This document shows, in pieces, positions 36,362 through 49,193 of a DNA stretch of 64,000 bases. The stretch spans positions 20,618 to 84,617 of the forward strand of contig JADNRV010000208.1 of NCBI GenBank assembly GCA_015499995.1, read 5' to 3'. Below the pieces are notes generated by a model. That model was not told where the DNA came from, ran no database searches, and saw only the letters and a list, made by a program, of their open reading frames with translations. Position 1 is the first letter of the stretch. Every line of letters starts with the position of its first letter. The position numbers and the translations under genes were made by a program. This stretch comes from Flammula alnicola (Eukaryota; Basidiomycota; Agaricomycetes; Agaricales; Strophariaceae).

Positions 36362-36605
36362 AATGAGACCCGGATTCTATATTACTACTAGTAGGCTCGA
36401 GCTGCATTCAAAAAGTGGTCGGCATTTCTTCGACATATTTCCTGCAGTGACTATCGACCGTAACCACCTAAGTTCGCGTCCTCTTCCTTCGCCATGGCAA
36501 ACATCGACTACAACGTCATAGTTAATTTGCTCCGACTTACTACATGCCACGGGAGAAAAGCTAACACATTTGAAGTCAATATATGTCGTGTAAGAAGATG
36601 TTCTA

Positions 36606-37872
36606 TCAAAAACAATCATCCCATGGCGGGTCGGGCATAGAACATTTAAAAATCACGTTGAAGAGGTCGAAAATAGCTCGTTTTTGAAACTGTACTAGTC
36701 TTACAGAAACCTCGAGCTGAATGATCTCCGAGCTGGAGATGGGTGGGAGCATGCGAATGACGTCCGCCTGAAGCTGCTCTGAAATCAACTCCAGAGATGA
36801 AATTTCTCTTTCATTTGCGTCTATCTGCAATATGTACCTCAAGGAAAGGTTGGGCCAAGGAGGGAAACTTCGATGCAAATAAAAGGCTACGTAAATAAGC
36901 CCATTGAGTTCTGGGATCTGGGGCGAATGTCTGTTCATGAATCAGGCCTAGATTCGTCCATTTCATAGAGATCCTGAGTTTCTCGATAGACGACGTTGCA
37001 ATTGGACTTTAGAAGGTGTCGAGAACAGACCAAGCCACGGGCTTTCTGAGAAAGTCTGCATATGTGCAAGTAGAAAGCTGAGATCCAGGGCTTCCTGGAA
37101 GAAAGTTGTATCTGAAAAATAAAGTTATTGGTCAGGTATCGCATCAGTGAACCGAAAATTGGATAGCGCTTACAGTCGCTGGCGGTTCCAGGTTGAATGT
37201 CGGAAATTTGAAGAAAAGATGGGTCGCCTTTTTAGGCGATGTTAGATGGGAGGGTTTGTAATGGACTTTAGGATCCATCTTTTCAGGTATGAGAGAGTTG
37301 AGAGAAAGCTCCCTTAACGTAAGGCAAGTGGAGACGATAGTATCAAGGGGTAATCCTGCAATGCAACCAAAATGCAGTTTGGTCGAAGGAGAGGACACGC
37401 AGAAATTTATTATCGCAGCTGTTGTCCACATATCCAAATTTCTGGACGTGACGAAGCAATTTGAGCCTAGTTGGTAGGCCAGAATTGAGCCCACTGCATT
37501 TTCTGAGTAGACGCAGTCTACCGCCCGCTTCCTGGTATGCTCTCTTTGGAAAGAGAACGGGCTCCAAAGAGCATACGTGGGACTGCAGGAGAGGATACGA
37601 AGGGCGTGAATGAGAGAGATCGCTTGTCAGGATTTTTACAAATTTGTCGAGTCTGATCATATCTGATTCCTCGTGGGCGTGTTTCGCAACCATACTAGCT
37701 TCTTTATAATGCGAACTTCACCAAAAAGATGCCTGCGCGAAGAGGAAAGGAACAACCAGGAGGTCCGAGTCAGCGAACAAGCTTGTAACCCTGAGTGGCA
37801 TCGAGGGTCTTCCTTCCAGTGGAGTCCCAATTAATCGATTATGAAATCCACGAGCTCTTGAGTAAGTGAATC
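36606..37872 (-). pseudogene. F-box protein pseudogene
   Basis: On the minus strand, pieces match the intact gene at 38254-39894 in order: QELVDFIID followed by an in-frame stop near 37845, then SRRHLFGEVRI, a segment like LLQSHVCSLEPVLFPKRAY, LHFGCIAGLPLDTIVSTC, and near the end LQADVIRMLPPISSSEIIQLEV. They fall in at least three frames with stops between them. The gene has all parts of the family but is broken throughout, which points to in-place decay of a tandem copy and not to a truncated duplication. Confidence 0.8.
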
Positions 37873-38253
37873 GGCATATTGGCCCTTGTGCGGTGCGTAA
37901 ACGATAAATGGGCATATCCAGTCGTGGTTGTTCAAAGTAGAAGTCACTGAGAAATCGTCAATCGTTCACCTCAAGTTCCAAATCCGGCCCGCCTCTGAGG
38001 CTCTGACCCGTCTGCTTCTTATCGGCGGCACAAATGGATATAAATTTCCTGTTGGTTCATTGAAAACTACATCGTATTTATTCGTTTTTATCGTAAGCGT
38101 AAATACATGTCCAAATAGAAAGATACGGTTTGAAAATGTTCATGATTGGGGGGGTGGACCTTTCACTCATTCGATATCGTTTACGCCGACGGGATATTTC
38201 CTCGAAGATTACGTATCTGGCCAGAGCTTTCTGAACTGATAGGCACCCAGAGG

Positions 38254-39894
38254 CTACCCATTGCCCCCGCCGATGCCGTCATTAAATCTAAATCTGTCAA
38301 AATCAGGTGGTTCCAACAAGAAATCCGGACGACGTGGAACATAAATAACTCTAATACTTGGTGTGATCTTGACTTCGAGTTGAACTGTCGTCGACGTGGA
38401 AAGAGCTGGAAGCAGACGAATAATTTCCGCCTGAAGTCTATCTGCAACAGAGACCTCCATAGTGGACGACGTCGTCGGTAGTTCATCTTCATCAGCCACG
38501 TTTAACCAGTATTCAACAGAGAGATTGATGCGGACTGTCTTCAAGGAAGGGAATGATCCAGGTGCGACGCAGCTGGAATCAAAATGCAGCCACTGACGTT
38601 CGATTTCAGGGGAGAAACTGCGTGGCGTTTGGTAGTGGTAAAAATGGTTCCAGTGCATCGACATCGTCAGAGTCTCTAGGGAATCCGAAGTAGAGGCCGA
38701 ATCAGGTGAGAAAAGTGTACGAGATTGCCAATGTGCAAATACGACGACTCCGTCAGCCGGAAAGGCAGGAGTAAACGTAAGTTCGAGGGACCGGAGTTGG
38801 CGAAAGATGTTCAATCGAATAGGTCCGGCCTGAAAATCTTGCGCGTCTGTAAAAAAAAGCGTTTGAATAGGGTATCAAGTCTAACCGAGAGTGTACTCAC
38901 ACCAGGTCCGTATCCCGGAAATTCGGAGGGTCTTCAATGACGACGAGACGCAGAACATGAGTTTCCATTTATCCGCAAGGAAATTTTCATATTCTCTTGA
39001 CAATGATAGTTCCAGGCAATCGAGAGTGGAGAAAATGGTAGTAGGGAGATCGGGGCCTAATCTGTTCTGCAGTAGCGCCAAGGGTACTATTCCAGAGCCC
39101 TCTAGCGATAGGGATTTTACCGCTGGAAAAGGACCTCGTAACGACAAGACGTTGTCGGGATGGGGCGAACGAAAAATATTGCTTAGAGCCGACCACGTGG
39201 ATTGGTGTTTCTCTTCCCTCAATTCTAATTCAAGGGAGTCCAAAACAAGGGATTGGAGGTTACTGCAGTTGACGATTATAGGGACGAGGGGTAAACCTTC
39301 GATACAACCAAACTCCAGAGCAGTTAGGGAGGTTGACTCGCAAAAGTCTAGGATTGCAGATTTCGTGGTCTGGTCCAATAATGACCAGCGGCATGGTGGT
39401 GCTTTCAACGGGAATTTGAGACTGAAGCTCTGGACGTGTGAGAGCAATTTGAGGATGGCTGGTAAGCTCGAATTGAGTGTATTCCACTGCCCTTGGTTTT
39501 GCTGTGACCGCAATTTTACGAATTTAGGTTCCCGAAGGGTCACGATGCGCCGATAGGCCTGGGTAGGTGAGAGAATAAGCTCTAAAGAGCGGATGTGAGA
39601 GGTCAGGAGGGGGGAGGAAGAGCGGCGGCTAGGATCGCATGTAAGGATCTCCAACAATCCGTCGAGTCTGGCTTTATCAAGAGTCATCTTGGAAAAATAG
39701 TCCTCCATATACCCGGGGTGTTGGGTGATACGAATTCGAGCAAAAAGAAACTTGCGTGCAGACGAAAGTAGTGACCAGGAGGTCTGCGCGCAAGCTCGCA
39801 ATGCTGATCGGGCTCGATAGTTACCTTGCTGAGCTTGAGCACCGAGTTCGTCAATTATAAGGTCTATAAGCTCTTGAGGCAGGGTACTCTCCAT
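38254..39894 (-). CDS. F-box/LRR-like protein, second subfamily
   Basis: The proposed CDS is complement(join(38254..38846,38901..39894)), about 528 residues. The chosen start (MESTLPQELIDLIIDELG) is placed like that of the paralogous pseudogene at 42488 (MPSTLPQGLVDCIIDEL); an in-frame ATG 57 bp upstream is the alternative. After the F-box come SALRACAQTSWSLLSSARKFLFARIRI and leucine-rich strands (SLTALEFGCIEGLPL, NLQSLVLDSLEL, AVKSLSLEGS, TLDCLELSLS, LRSLELTFTP). The 54-nt intron has donor GTGAGT and a poly-T acceptor TTTTACAG. It is read divergently from PAC1, with about 200 bp between start codons. Likely an SCF substrate adaptor; the substrate is unknown. Confidence 0.8.
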
Positions 39895-40090
39895 GCTGGT
39901 AAATATGGTGTTGAATGGATATTCGGCTATGGTGAGAAGCAAGAAGTACAAGCCTTATTTGCCACAGGTACCGACGTGAAAGTAAACAGGGGTGCATGCG
40001 TATGTTTGGCAAGAGCGTGATGACTAAGCAATGTAGTTAGGGGAAGGTTGAGGAGACAGTCCTTGGAAAAGAAAAACTCTCATTATCACC

Positions 40091-42015
40091 ATGGCCGGAC
40101 AACTATCAAGTCGACAACAACTGGATCTGTACGCGTTTTGGAACAGTCTTATATTAGTACCAAAAGGTCTAACATCGATTAAACCAGGCACAAATCGATG
40201 CTTGATTACCTTTACAATGCTGGCTTTACGAAAACATACAATGAGTTCCGCGCGGAAGCACCGGAGGTGGTAGGCCCAACCATGGCAATTTTGCAATTCA
40301 AGCTTTGCTGACGACGCATTGATACAAGTCTGACTTTACCCCAGATCCTACCTCTCCGGCGAGCGGGTTGTTGGTAAAGAAATGGACGAGCATCATTCGA
40401 ATGCAGAGAAAAGTGTGGCATGATCTTCAACATATGCCCTGTCGGCAGATCTAAACGCTCTTTTATTCTCCTTAGGTGATGGATCTCGAAGCACGATTAG
40501 CACAGGCCCACGAGGAACTCGCAAATGCAGGACCAGTCGCGTCGGATAGTTCGAAACGCGTCAATAAAGAATGGATACCCTCATCGACGCCTAAGAATAC
40601 TCTGGTTGGCCATCGAGACAAGATAAATGCCGTCGCCTTTCATCCTCTATACTCTGTGCTGGCTTCCGCGTCTGTCGATGCCACAGTCAAGATTTGGGAT
40701 TGGGATACGGGTGAATGCGAGCGCACATTGAAGAGTCACACGAAGGCCGTCTCGGATTGTCGATACGATTCAACAGGCAAGGTCTTAGGTTCGTGCAATA
40801 TCCCACTTTAATCCCCCTCTTGCTGTTGTTGCAGCTCTGCTTGCTGAATGCTCATTTTAGCTACCTGCTCTGACGATCTCTTCATCAAACTTTGGAACGT
40901 TCCGGACGATTACAAGAACTATGCTACACTACGCGGACATGAGCATTCAATCTCGAGCGTGAATTTCCTGCCAGGCGACAACCAGTTGATATCAGCGAGC
41001 AGAGACAACACAGTTAGGGTTTGGGATGTGCATACGAGGTGTGTTGGGTTTACAAGCTAGGCATTATCTCGCAACTGAACCTATTCCTCTGAATGTCTCA
41101 AGTCATTGCATTAAGGTGCTGAAGCCTCACACAGAATGGATTCGTTCAGCGCTACCAAGTGCTGACGGACGGTTACTCCTGACTTGCTCTGATGACCACG
41201 TACGCTGATATCTGAATTGCCATTTCGGTGTGGATTAACCTAAACGACGCATACAGACCGCTCGAATCACGGACATGGAAAGCGCAGTCATGAAGACTGA
41301 GATGCGAGGGCACGATAATCGCATTGAATGTGCAGTGTTCGTGCCACAGGCCTCTATTCCAGCTGTTAGGGAGCTGGTCGCCCTGGTAATGCGGATCCAT
41401 ACTTTCATGTTGTCCGACACTGACCGATGCCCTATCTCCTATTAATCCCGACTTACTTTCTCAGCCAGCGAACGTACAGTCTGCGAAGGTTGATTCGCTA
41501 GGGATATCGTTCGTTATGACAGGATCAAGAGATAAGACTATCAAGTTGTGGGACGCTCTTCGCGGGCAATGTTTATGGACTTTTGTAAGCCCTTCCGCTT
41601 GGTCCTTTCTTTTTTACCTTTTGCTGAATCGAGCCTCGGAAGGTTGGTCACGATGGATGGGTTCAAGCGCTGACGTTCCATCCCTGTGGCAAGTTCCTTT
41701 TGTCAGCAGCTGATGATCATACTATGCGAGTATGGGACTTGAAAACCGGCCGATGCTTGAAGAAGAGTAAGTTTCGTTAATTTTAATAATGAATCTTGGT
41801 GTTAACGGTGTATAACAGTTGAAGCACATAGCCCATTCGTGCAGTGTGTGGCATGGGGACCAACGCCAGTAACAGAAGGCGATGACTCAGACAGAATCGT
41901 CAACGTCGTGGCGACTGGCGGTACAGACAAGGTACGCTCCGCCAGTGAATTAAAAAGTTTGGCTGAATGACTGACTGTCTTCGCATTGTAGTTGGTCAAG
42001 ATCTGGCGACCGTAG
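40091..42015 (+). CDS. PAC1: nuclear distribution protein PAC1 (LIS1 homologue)
   Basis: The product is a regulator of cytoplasmic dynein: it binds the dynein motor and NudE-type partners at microtubule plus ends and is needed for nuclear migration in hyphae. The proposed CDS has 11 exons: 40091..40128, 40188..40266, 40329..40412, 40476..40788, 40861..41038, 41103..41199, 41257..41385, 41465..41584, 41643..41766, 41819..41931, 41992..42015. This gives 432 residues, close to family length. An N-terminal LisH motif (residues about 8-37, [15 protein letters not shown]) is followed by a short coiled coil ([15 protein letters not shown]) and seven WD40 repeats with canonical endings (VKIWDWD, IKLWNV, VRVWDV, IKLWDA, MRVWDL, VKIWRP at the C-terminus). 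Introns are 51-79 nt with good splice signals. No break is seen, so it is presumably functional amid the decaying F-box copies. Confidence 0.95.
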
Positions 42016-42487
42016 TCCGCCCGCTGGACAGGCGTTCTTTCAGTGGAGTTTTATACCCGCTATATCGTCCATTTGGCATCGATTCAGATATGGGTACCCA
42101 TCACCGTCGGGCATCTAGAAACCACCTGCAGCCCAACTAATATGACCAGGTGCACTTTCCGGTTACATTATTCCCCAGCCAACCCATATTTGCCGTCTTT
42201 CTAGATCTTTTCCATACCCCCTCGCGAGACTGTCGACGTTGCTCTGTGTATTTGTACTTGTATTACAACCAGCATAATTTACGTAGCTTACGATGATCCA
42301 AGGGAAATACATGCAATTATCACTCAAGGCAGTTTCCCGCCTTACGACGATTAACGGCAACTTCAATGCTTACTTAGTCAGCACCCGTTAGTCGGTTGGC
42401 GGCAGGCCGCGCCGGAGTGACTCGAATGAAATTCAAAAACCCATTTGCAACCCACTTCTTGCCATCCTTTACACAACATATACTAAC

Positions 42488-44118
42488 ATGCCCAGTACTC
42501 TACCTCAAGGACTGGTAGACTGTATAATCGACGAACTCGCCGGCCAAAAGGATGACTGACAATCCCAATCAACATTGCGAGCAAATTGCGAGCTTCAAGT
42601 GCGCGCTAACCTCCTTGTCTTTTCTTTCGTCTGTGCGGCAGATACATGTTTGCTAAAATTCGTATCATCCAATGCCCCTTTGATCTGTGCACGAGGCCCT
42701 ACAATAAAGCCACACTCGACGACTTTTTACAAATTATTCAACGCGATCCCATCCATCGCTCTCCGCGCTTGGCACCTTTCCCTCTCTTGACTTCTCACAT
42801 ACGCTCTTTGGAGCTTGTACTCTCACGAACACAAGGCTACCATCCCCAAGCGTACGTTCGTAAATCTTAGCAATCAAAATGGACGCCTAGATGCCAAAAG
42901 GATTGAAATGTCCTCAATTCAAGTTTACCTGCAATTCTCGAGTTGCTAACTCACGTCCAAAAATCCAGTCTCAAATTCTCTCCACGTTGCAAGGCCCCCC
43001 CTGCAGCCTGCATGTGGTCTCTGTTACATACAGCTATAAAGTCTGCAATCCTCGAATTTTGCAAGTCGCCCTCCCTATCCACATTGGAGTTCGGTTGTAT
43101 CGAAAGTTTACCCTTATCCTTTATCATTGCGAATTGCAGGAATTTGAAAAGCCTCACCCTCGACTCTCTCGAATTTGAAGGAAAAGAAGGGATATCTTCG
43201 TCCAGGTGGTCAGCTCTTCCCAATAGCTTTCGGTCATCTCTCCCAGTCAATATCTTTCATTCCGCTTCTCAGGACACCATCGCGTTCTCGAAAGGTTCTT
43301 TTCCTAGTGTAATGTCCTTGTCCCTAGCAGGTTCTGTAGAGGAGCCCTTGGCATTTGGCATTGGGCAATATTGTGGAACCACTCGAGCCTCAACTCCCTT
43401 CCTGCTTCTTTTCTGCTATAAATACCTTGGAGATACCGTTGTTCCCCCCAGGAAGAATATACAAAGGTTCTTCCGGAACAATGGAAATTTATGCAGGCGG
43501 TCTCGTCTTCATTGGAAACCCAGCGAATGTCTCGCATACCGACAAGTTGGGGGTGAGTACCTCCTCCATTTCGTCCTCGCACATTAGTCAAATACCACTC
43601 CTCTTTCCAGGCATGCCAGGTTCTCATCCTAGATACATCTGCTTGAACTTCTTTCCGAAATTACGATCCTGCGAACTTGCATTTATCCACCAATATAACT
43701 TTTCGAGTTGGGACTCGCGGTGATCGCGCACTGCCAGTGGCTCCCAATCTTCGCTCCACTGCCAGTTTCAACTTCTGCTTCCCTGGAGATATTGACGATA
43801 ACTGCAGATGGGAGCATTGTTAATCTTCATCGCAAAACACGCGCCTTCCCACCAGCTGGTGTTGAATACTATTGGCTAGATTTTGATTCTGGCTGTACCG
43901 TACCCAGATCATTTCCCTGCTTGAAGAAAGTCTCCATCAATCTCTCTCTTGGATCCCGGCCTAATTCAAATGGCACGTCGATGGAAGTCGCCATTAATTT
44001 AGATGGAATCAACGCTCAGATTATCCGGCTGCTTCCAGTGTTGTCCGCGTCAACGTCAATCGAACTCGAAGCCTTTGTCACAACGACGACCAAAATATAT
44101 ACACCACTGGCTTTTTGA
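42488..44118 (+). pseudogene. F-box protein pseudogene
   Basis: The sequence begins like the intact gene at 38254-39894 (MPSTLPQGLVDCIIDEL) but meets a TGA near 42557. The body then continues in alternating frames: LLTSHIRSLELVLSRTQGY, LEFGCIESLPLSFIIANCRNL, SLTLDSLEFEG, and after 43700 SLEILTITADGS and INAQIIRLLPVLSASTSIELE. At least two frame changes and one early stop are needed to follow the family. It lies on the opposite strand from its intact relative, with PAC1 between them. Confidence 0.8.
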
Positions 44119-46070
44119 TGGAATGAGGCAGCTACTTTTCTCTTATATTCGCATTTGTACGATTTACGAAGAAGATAGTTTATAACTCTGAATCCACAGC
44201 GGGACGTAGCCACCTATCCTCTTATCCTTTCCAGCTTTTAGTGGGTATATTTTACTTACGGTAAATGGTATGTGCATCATATCCCCAGCCTGCGTACTTA
44301 CTTCAGAGCAACCACAAGTAGAGCAGCGCCCCCTTTGCTCTGGTACGATATCAAGACATGATCCTGCCTCATAGGAAATTTGATCAACTTAATTGCTTAG
44401 TACTATTTGTAGGTCATCATAGGAGAGTCAACGTTCGAATTTGGTTGTTCAAATAAACACGTCAGTACACGTCAGTTTGTATATAGCTCGGGAAAAGGGA
44501 GATTGGGACACGGAAAACCGACTACGGCTGGTACCGAAGTCCCCGTTCGATTTTTTCATTGATATTTTTGCCCCCCTTACACGCTCAATCTCTCTATATA
44601 TATATCCGAAATGGTCGTGCGATGTGTAACCATCGTTGGTAAAGCGACACCCGTGGACTCGGAGAACGAACGCTGGCAAGTACTAGTATTATTTTTGGTA
44701 ATTCGCGAACGTTCATGGGGTGGTCTTCATATACCCCACGGAGGTAAAAAAAAAAATAGCTTAGATACGTTAGCCTCAAGACCCAAAGAGCTAAAGCTTC
44801 ATGAAACGCCCTCGAACGTTATAACTATAACATTAATGAAGTCATTTAAATTTTACAGCTGGTCACCGCCGCCAGCGTATCATGCACATTTCAAATTTAT
44901 TCGTCGGAAGCAAAAATGCGAAAATGTGGCGCAGTCAGCGTCGTCATACTTGCTTACATACCGCCGAAAAAGGCCGCGCAATCTAGATTGGGCAAGTAAT
45001 TCTAGATGGCGAAAAGCGATTGAAAATCCCGACAGTATGTGAGCGTATGTGTGGTTCTCGAACGTTCCTGTTTATGTTGAGGTACCGTCATCATCATCAT
45101 TGTTCAGTGTGTGATGACGCGTTGGAGGTTACTAGCCTTTAGGTATTGGACAGCGAACGACGAACATTCATTCGTTGATTGGATCTATCTACATAGTAAT
45201 CAGTACACAAAGTTCTTAACGCCGAGTTTGCGCAGACGACAGAGGCGCACATTAAGACATTGACACGTCGGGCTACGCACGCCCCAGTCAGGTGTGAATT
45301 TGTCTATACGTACAGTATGAACGTTTGATCGTTTGAGCGATGGAGTGATAGATGGATGGCGTCAAGTGGAAGAGTGACGTTTTCTCATGGGCACCGTAGC
45401 AGCTACTTACAATATCGGTATCATGACATATGATTGTCCGCAGGCGTGAATGATTGCACGTTGGGCATAAATATAAGCATCTGTGATGTGATGTGAGCTA
45501 TTATGGCGTTTGAAGGCTCGTTCGTAGCTTAACGTTAAGCTGCACGAGAAACTAACTGGGCTAATAACAGTCAAGTCCCGAAGTGGAACGAAGAGGTGCC
45601 GACTCCCAGATTTATATTCATCGTCAGAAGCTCGGGCTCCGGGTCCTGTCAAGTCCTGTGTTTAATGTTAGTTAAAATTAACTCGGGGAACTTTGGAAGA
45701 ACTCGCCATCTTGGGATAAAAAACGTTATCTTTGGTGTTTTATTTAGAGCGGTCGGCGTGGGCATGGTTCTGTGTCATCCGGCGAAGGACGTCATAGAAC
45801 AGGGCATCGTTATCGTGCTTAGTGTGATATGTATGTAGGATGACTGAGAACGCCGATGGTATCAGACATAATATTAGAAAGAAGGAAGGATCTCGTAGCT
45901 TCGTGTTTTATCCTAGGGCTGTTCGGGTTCTGCTGATATCACACATACGACTTGGACGACGGATGTCCGACATATGTCGACGCGTGGAGATTCCTGGGTT
46001 GGGAATAGCAGATTGGAGTGACAAGTTTCGTGGAGCGGATGATAAGTAGCCTCTCCTGACAGACCATATA
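44119..46070. other. intergenic, no gene seen
   Basis: Only short frames without recognisable motifs occur on either strand. AT content is higher than in the flanking genes. The stretch carries several GAACGTTC words (near 44424, 44708 and 45058), a short palindrome that may mark decayed repeats. No RNA gene was recognised. Confidence 0.45.
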
Positions 46071-46286
46071 CAGGGTCTTGCATAAAAACGTAGAGTCAAT
46101 CATTCTCAGAGGTCTGTTTGTACAGCTTTGTGTAGGTATAAAAACGGATATCACGCTTTCCCGCTACAGCAACTTTGTGACTGATGAGTGACAAGATCAT
46201 CAATCTTTCTTTTTTTGGTGGGTGGCAACGCTGTACAAACAAATGCGTAGTGAATGATTGACTCTACGTTTTTTTGCAAGACCCTG
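46071..46286. mobile_element. 216-bp TIR element with TA target duplication
   Basis: The element starts CAGGGTCTTGCATAAAAACG and ends in the near reverse complement, giving inverted repeats of roughly 35 bp with one short length difference; a weaker inner pair, around GTCTGTTTGTACAG and CTGTACAAACAA, extends the pairing. TA dinucleotides flank it directly on both sides (46069-46070 and 46287-46288). The TA duplication and the CAGGG-type ends fit a non-autonomous Tc1/mariner-like element. It holds no open frame. Confidence 0.88.
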
Positions 46287-47055
46287 TAAACAGATGACAA
46301 TCAATCTGTTGTTGATGTAAGGGTGACAAGTAGCGTCTGACGTGTACCCTGAGTTAATGTTACCCTGGCTCGACGGGGAAAATGCGAAGGAGCCACACAT
46401 CGTCTCATCCCGCCGAGCACTCCGTCTGGGAAATTTGATAATAGCCTTGCGCGCCAAACAGCCTATGTAATGTTCGGATGGTCAAACGTGTGCGGGGAAC
46501 TTGCGAAAAAACGGGGAAAAACAACGCACGTGCGTGAAACTGGCATTGGCGAGATGCGGGGTTATAACGAGCACCATAGCCTAAGATTATTGCTGAAGCA
46601 AAGTGGCGCGATATGTTTCGGTGCTAGAGAGCGCCACATTATCATAGCGGAGTTTTCCAGAGGCTTAGAGAGAAAGATGAAGAAAAGCCGGATAACTGAC
46701 AGAGAACTTTGTAGAACTGTGTGGCAGTGCCGAGACCTTGTGTCTGAAATTGCAAATGACCTCGGCTTCCTCGCTCGTTGAATTGCGAGGACCCTCGCTA
46801 CGGTGATATCTCGAGCAGAGCGGCCAGATAAGAGTGGTAAGCAACAAGAGAGTCAGACAAGAAAAAGACAAGAACAAGGGGCATAAATCGGGGACGAGCG
46901 CACGTGACCGAAGGGTGTGTTTGTTGTTTCCACCGTAGCCGTGAGCCAAACCTTCAAGTTCCCTGATCTCTTTCCTATTTTTTCTCCAGTTCGGCGCAGG
47001 ACATACAGCGGATAAACTGACTATAGAAATTGGGCATAGGAACGGTGGATGACTT
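46287..47055. other. intergenic, upstream of the cyclin gene
   Basis: This stretch has no supported gene on the plus strand and presumably contains the promoter and leader of the cyclin gene. A long minus-strand frame (46665-47531) runs through here but is an opposite-strand shadow of the cyclin coding region. Confidence 0.45.
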
Positions 47056-49193
47056 TTGTTCTGCATGTTGGCTGTTGTGCAACCATATTCAGCGACGACG
47101 CCTGATGTCGCCCATCGAGCGCTGCGATCCAATATTTCTTCATCCGCCGCCTCTTCCCGACCTGTCTCCGCCAATCTGGCATCCAATCCTCCGCCGTCGC
47201 TCCAGCGGCACCAAACCGCACCCCCAGCACCCCCTTCACACACAAGAACACACACACCACCCCCAAAGCCACCCTCGCCGACACCGCAGACGGTCTCGAC
47301 GCAAGAGGCGCCGTTTGATATCAATTCGTACCCGGCCACCGACCTCCTCAAGCTTCTCGCTCTTCTCTTGACCCATATCGCTACCACGAACGACCCATTG
47401 GCGCTCACTAACTCGGGTTCGTCATCGCATGGCCAGCAGGTGCCGCCAGAACCGATAGACGCCCCCCCTATATGGCACACACTCACCACCGCTTCCCGGA
47501 ATGCGATCTCGACCCCTGCAGCCACCCTCACGTTTCATGCCAGGAATATCCCAACCATTACCCTCGAGGCATACCTCCTGCGGATACTCAAGTACTGTCC
47601 GACCTCGAACCATGTGTTTCTGTCCTTGTTGGTCTACTTTGACCGTATGTCGAAGCTCAGCGAAGATGCTGTCGGTCGTGCCTTCGTCATTGACTCGTAT
47701 AACATCCATCGACTCGTCATAGCGGGTGTTACCGTTGCCAGCAAGTTTTTCAGTGATGTATTTTACACGAATTCGAGATATGCAAAGGTTCGTCTGCACA
47801 ATTTGGGCTCCATTATGATGATTTTCTTTCCCCACTCATTCTTCACATTCTATTGCACGATTTTTGGTTTCGTTGTGCTGCCTTACCAACCGTCCGATTT
47901 TGCTGCGCTTGAATCCTTATCTTTACCTCATGGTCTCCTTGCTCACGTCCCTTGATATCCTTGTTGCAAGAATGCCAACGTCGTATTTGCATTTTCGATT
48001 TTTAAAATTCTTCTTGCCCCAAATACCCTCCCTTCCTTGAAATCATCCTATTTCTTCACATTCTAACCCTCTTTTTGTCACAGGTCGGCGGTCTACCCCT
48101 TCCAGAGCTCAACCAATTGGAACTGCAATTCCTCCTCCTCAACGATTTCCGATTAGTCATTTCCAGCACGGAAATGCAGCATTACGCTGAACAGCTCATC
48201 CTTTTCGCCAAATCCACATCCTCCACGAACGGACACATCCACTTACCTACTGTGCCTAATGGACACGCCCACCCATCGCCCTCGGACCAACATCAACATC
48301 AGCACCAACACCACCATCACCACCAACCCATACCGCCGCCTACGCCCGCCAGCACATCTTCCTCCTCTATCGCCACCAGCAACACTTCGCAGTCTGGCTC
48401 GAACTCCTCCGGCTCATCGTCGAACCGCACCATCACTAACGTTCCTCCTCCTTCACAACCCCAATCCCAAACCCAACCACCACCAGGCCTCGGGCCCTCT
48501 GCGCACCTAGACACCCAAACCCATCGCGTCTCGCCGACGTCGCCTTTCCATTCGAACACGACAGGCCCCGCGCGCCCGCTCGATGCCCTCGGCGGGGTGC
48601 CTGCGCCTGTACATAACCCGACAGCGCACCCGGCGTACCTCCTGCACACGCACCCGCCGCACTCGCACCAGCACGTGCACCCCGCGGGCTACGCGCAGAC
48701 GGCGCTGGCAGACCAGCCGCATCTGCAGGCGGCGTTTGCACAGGTGCCTTTGCAGCAGCTTGGGCTGCAGCAGCAGATGCATGGGATGTTGCACCACCAC
48801 CACCACCACCACGAGCAGCAGCAGCAGCAGCGGGGGCCGTCGCACCTGCACAGCCAGAGTTATCCTGCGCTGGGGGTGCCCCTACATCGTGTGCATCCGC
48901 ATGTGGACCCCAACGAGCAGCGTACGCCGGGCTCCGAGCCCTTAGCCACCTCGTCGTCGTCCATCATCAACCCCTCTGTCTCGTCCTCCTCGAATAGTAC
49001 AAACTCGTTCTCGGAGCCAGAACACGATGCGGAGGACGACGACGCTGACACGAGCACGGACGCGGGGACGGAGACGAGCACGGATGAGGAGCCGACGATA
49101 CGCGCGCCGCGGACGGTTACGGGGAGTGTGTGGGGCGATGCGGATGCGGAGGTGGAGAGGGAGGAGGAGGATGCGCGGATGCGGAGTCCTTGA
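47056..49193 (+). CDS. PHO80/PCL-type cyclin
   Basis: The proposed CDS is join(47056..47787,48084..49193), about 613 residues. A cyclin fold of the PHO80/PCL class covers roughly residues 90-290: LLKLLALLLTHIA, FHARNIPTITLEAYLLRILKYCP, VFLSLLVYFDRMSK, FVIDSYNIHRLVIAGVTVASKFFSDVFYTN, then across the intron YAKVGGLPLPELNQLE and FLLLNDFRLVIS. Such cyclins bind PHO85-like cyclin-dependent kinases in phosphate signalling, polarity or glycogen control; which role applies here is not evident. The C-terminal half is disordered and rich in His, Gln, Ser and Pro, ending in an acidic segment. The 296-nt intron is unusually long for this locus and could hide another intron or alternative splicing. The start may be 9 bp further in, at the second ATG. 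Confidence 0.88.

Noticed and set aside
46665..47531. 288-codon minus-strand frame
   Set aside because: It lies opposite the cyclin coding exon, which has a recognisable domain. Its Gly/Val/Arg-rich content mirrors the proline-rich codons of the true strand.
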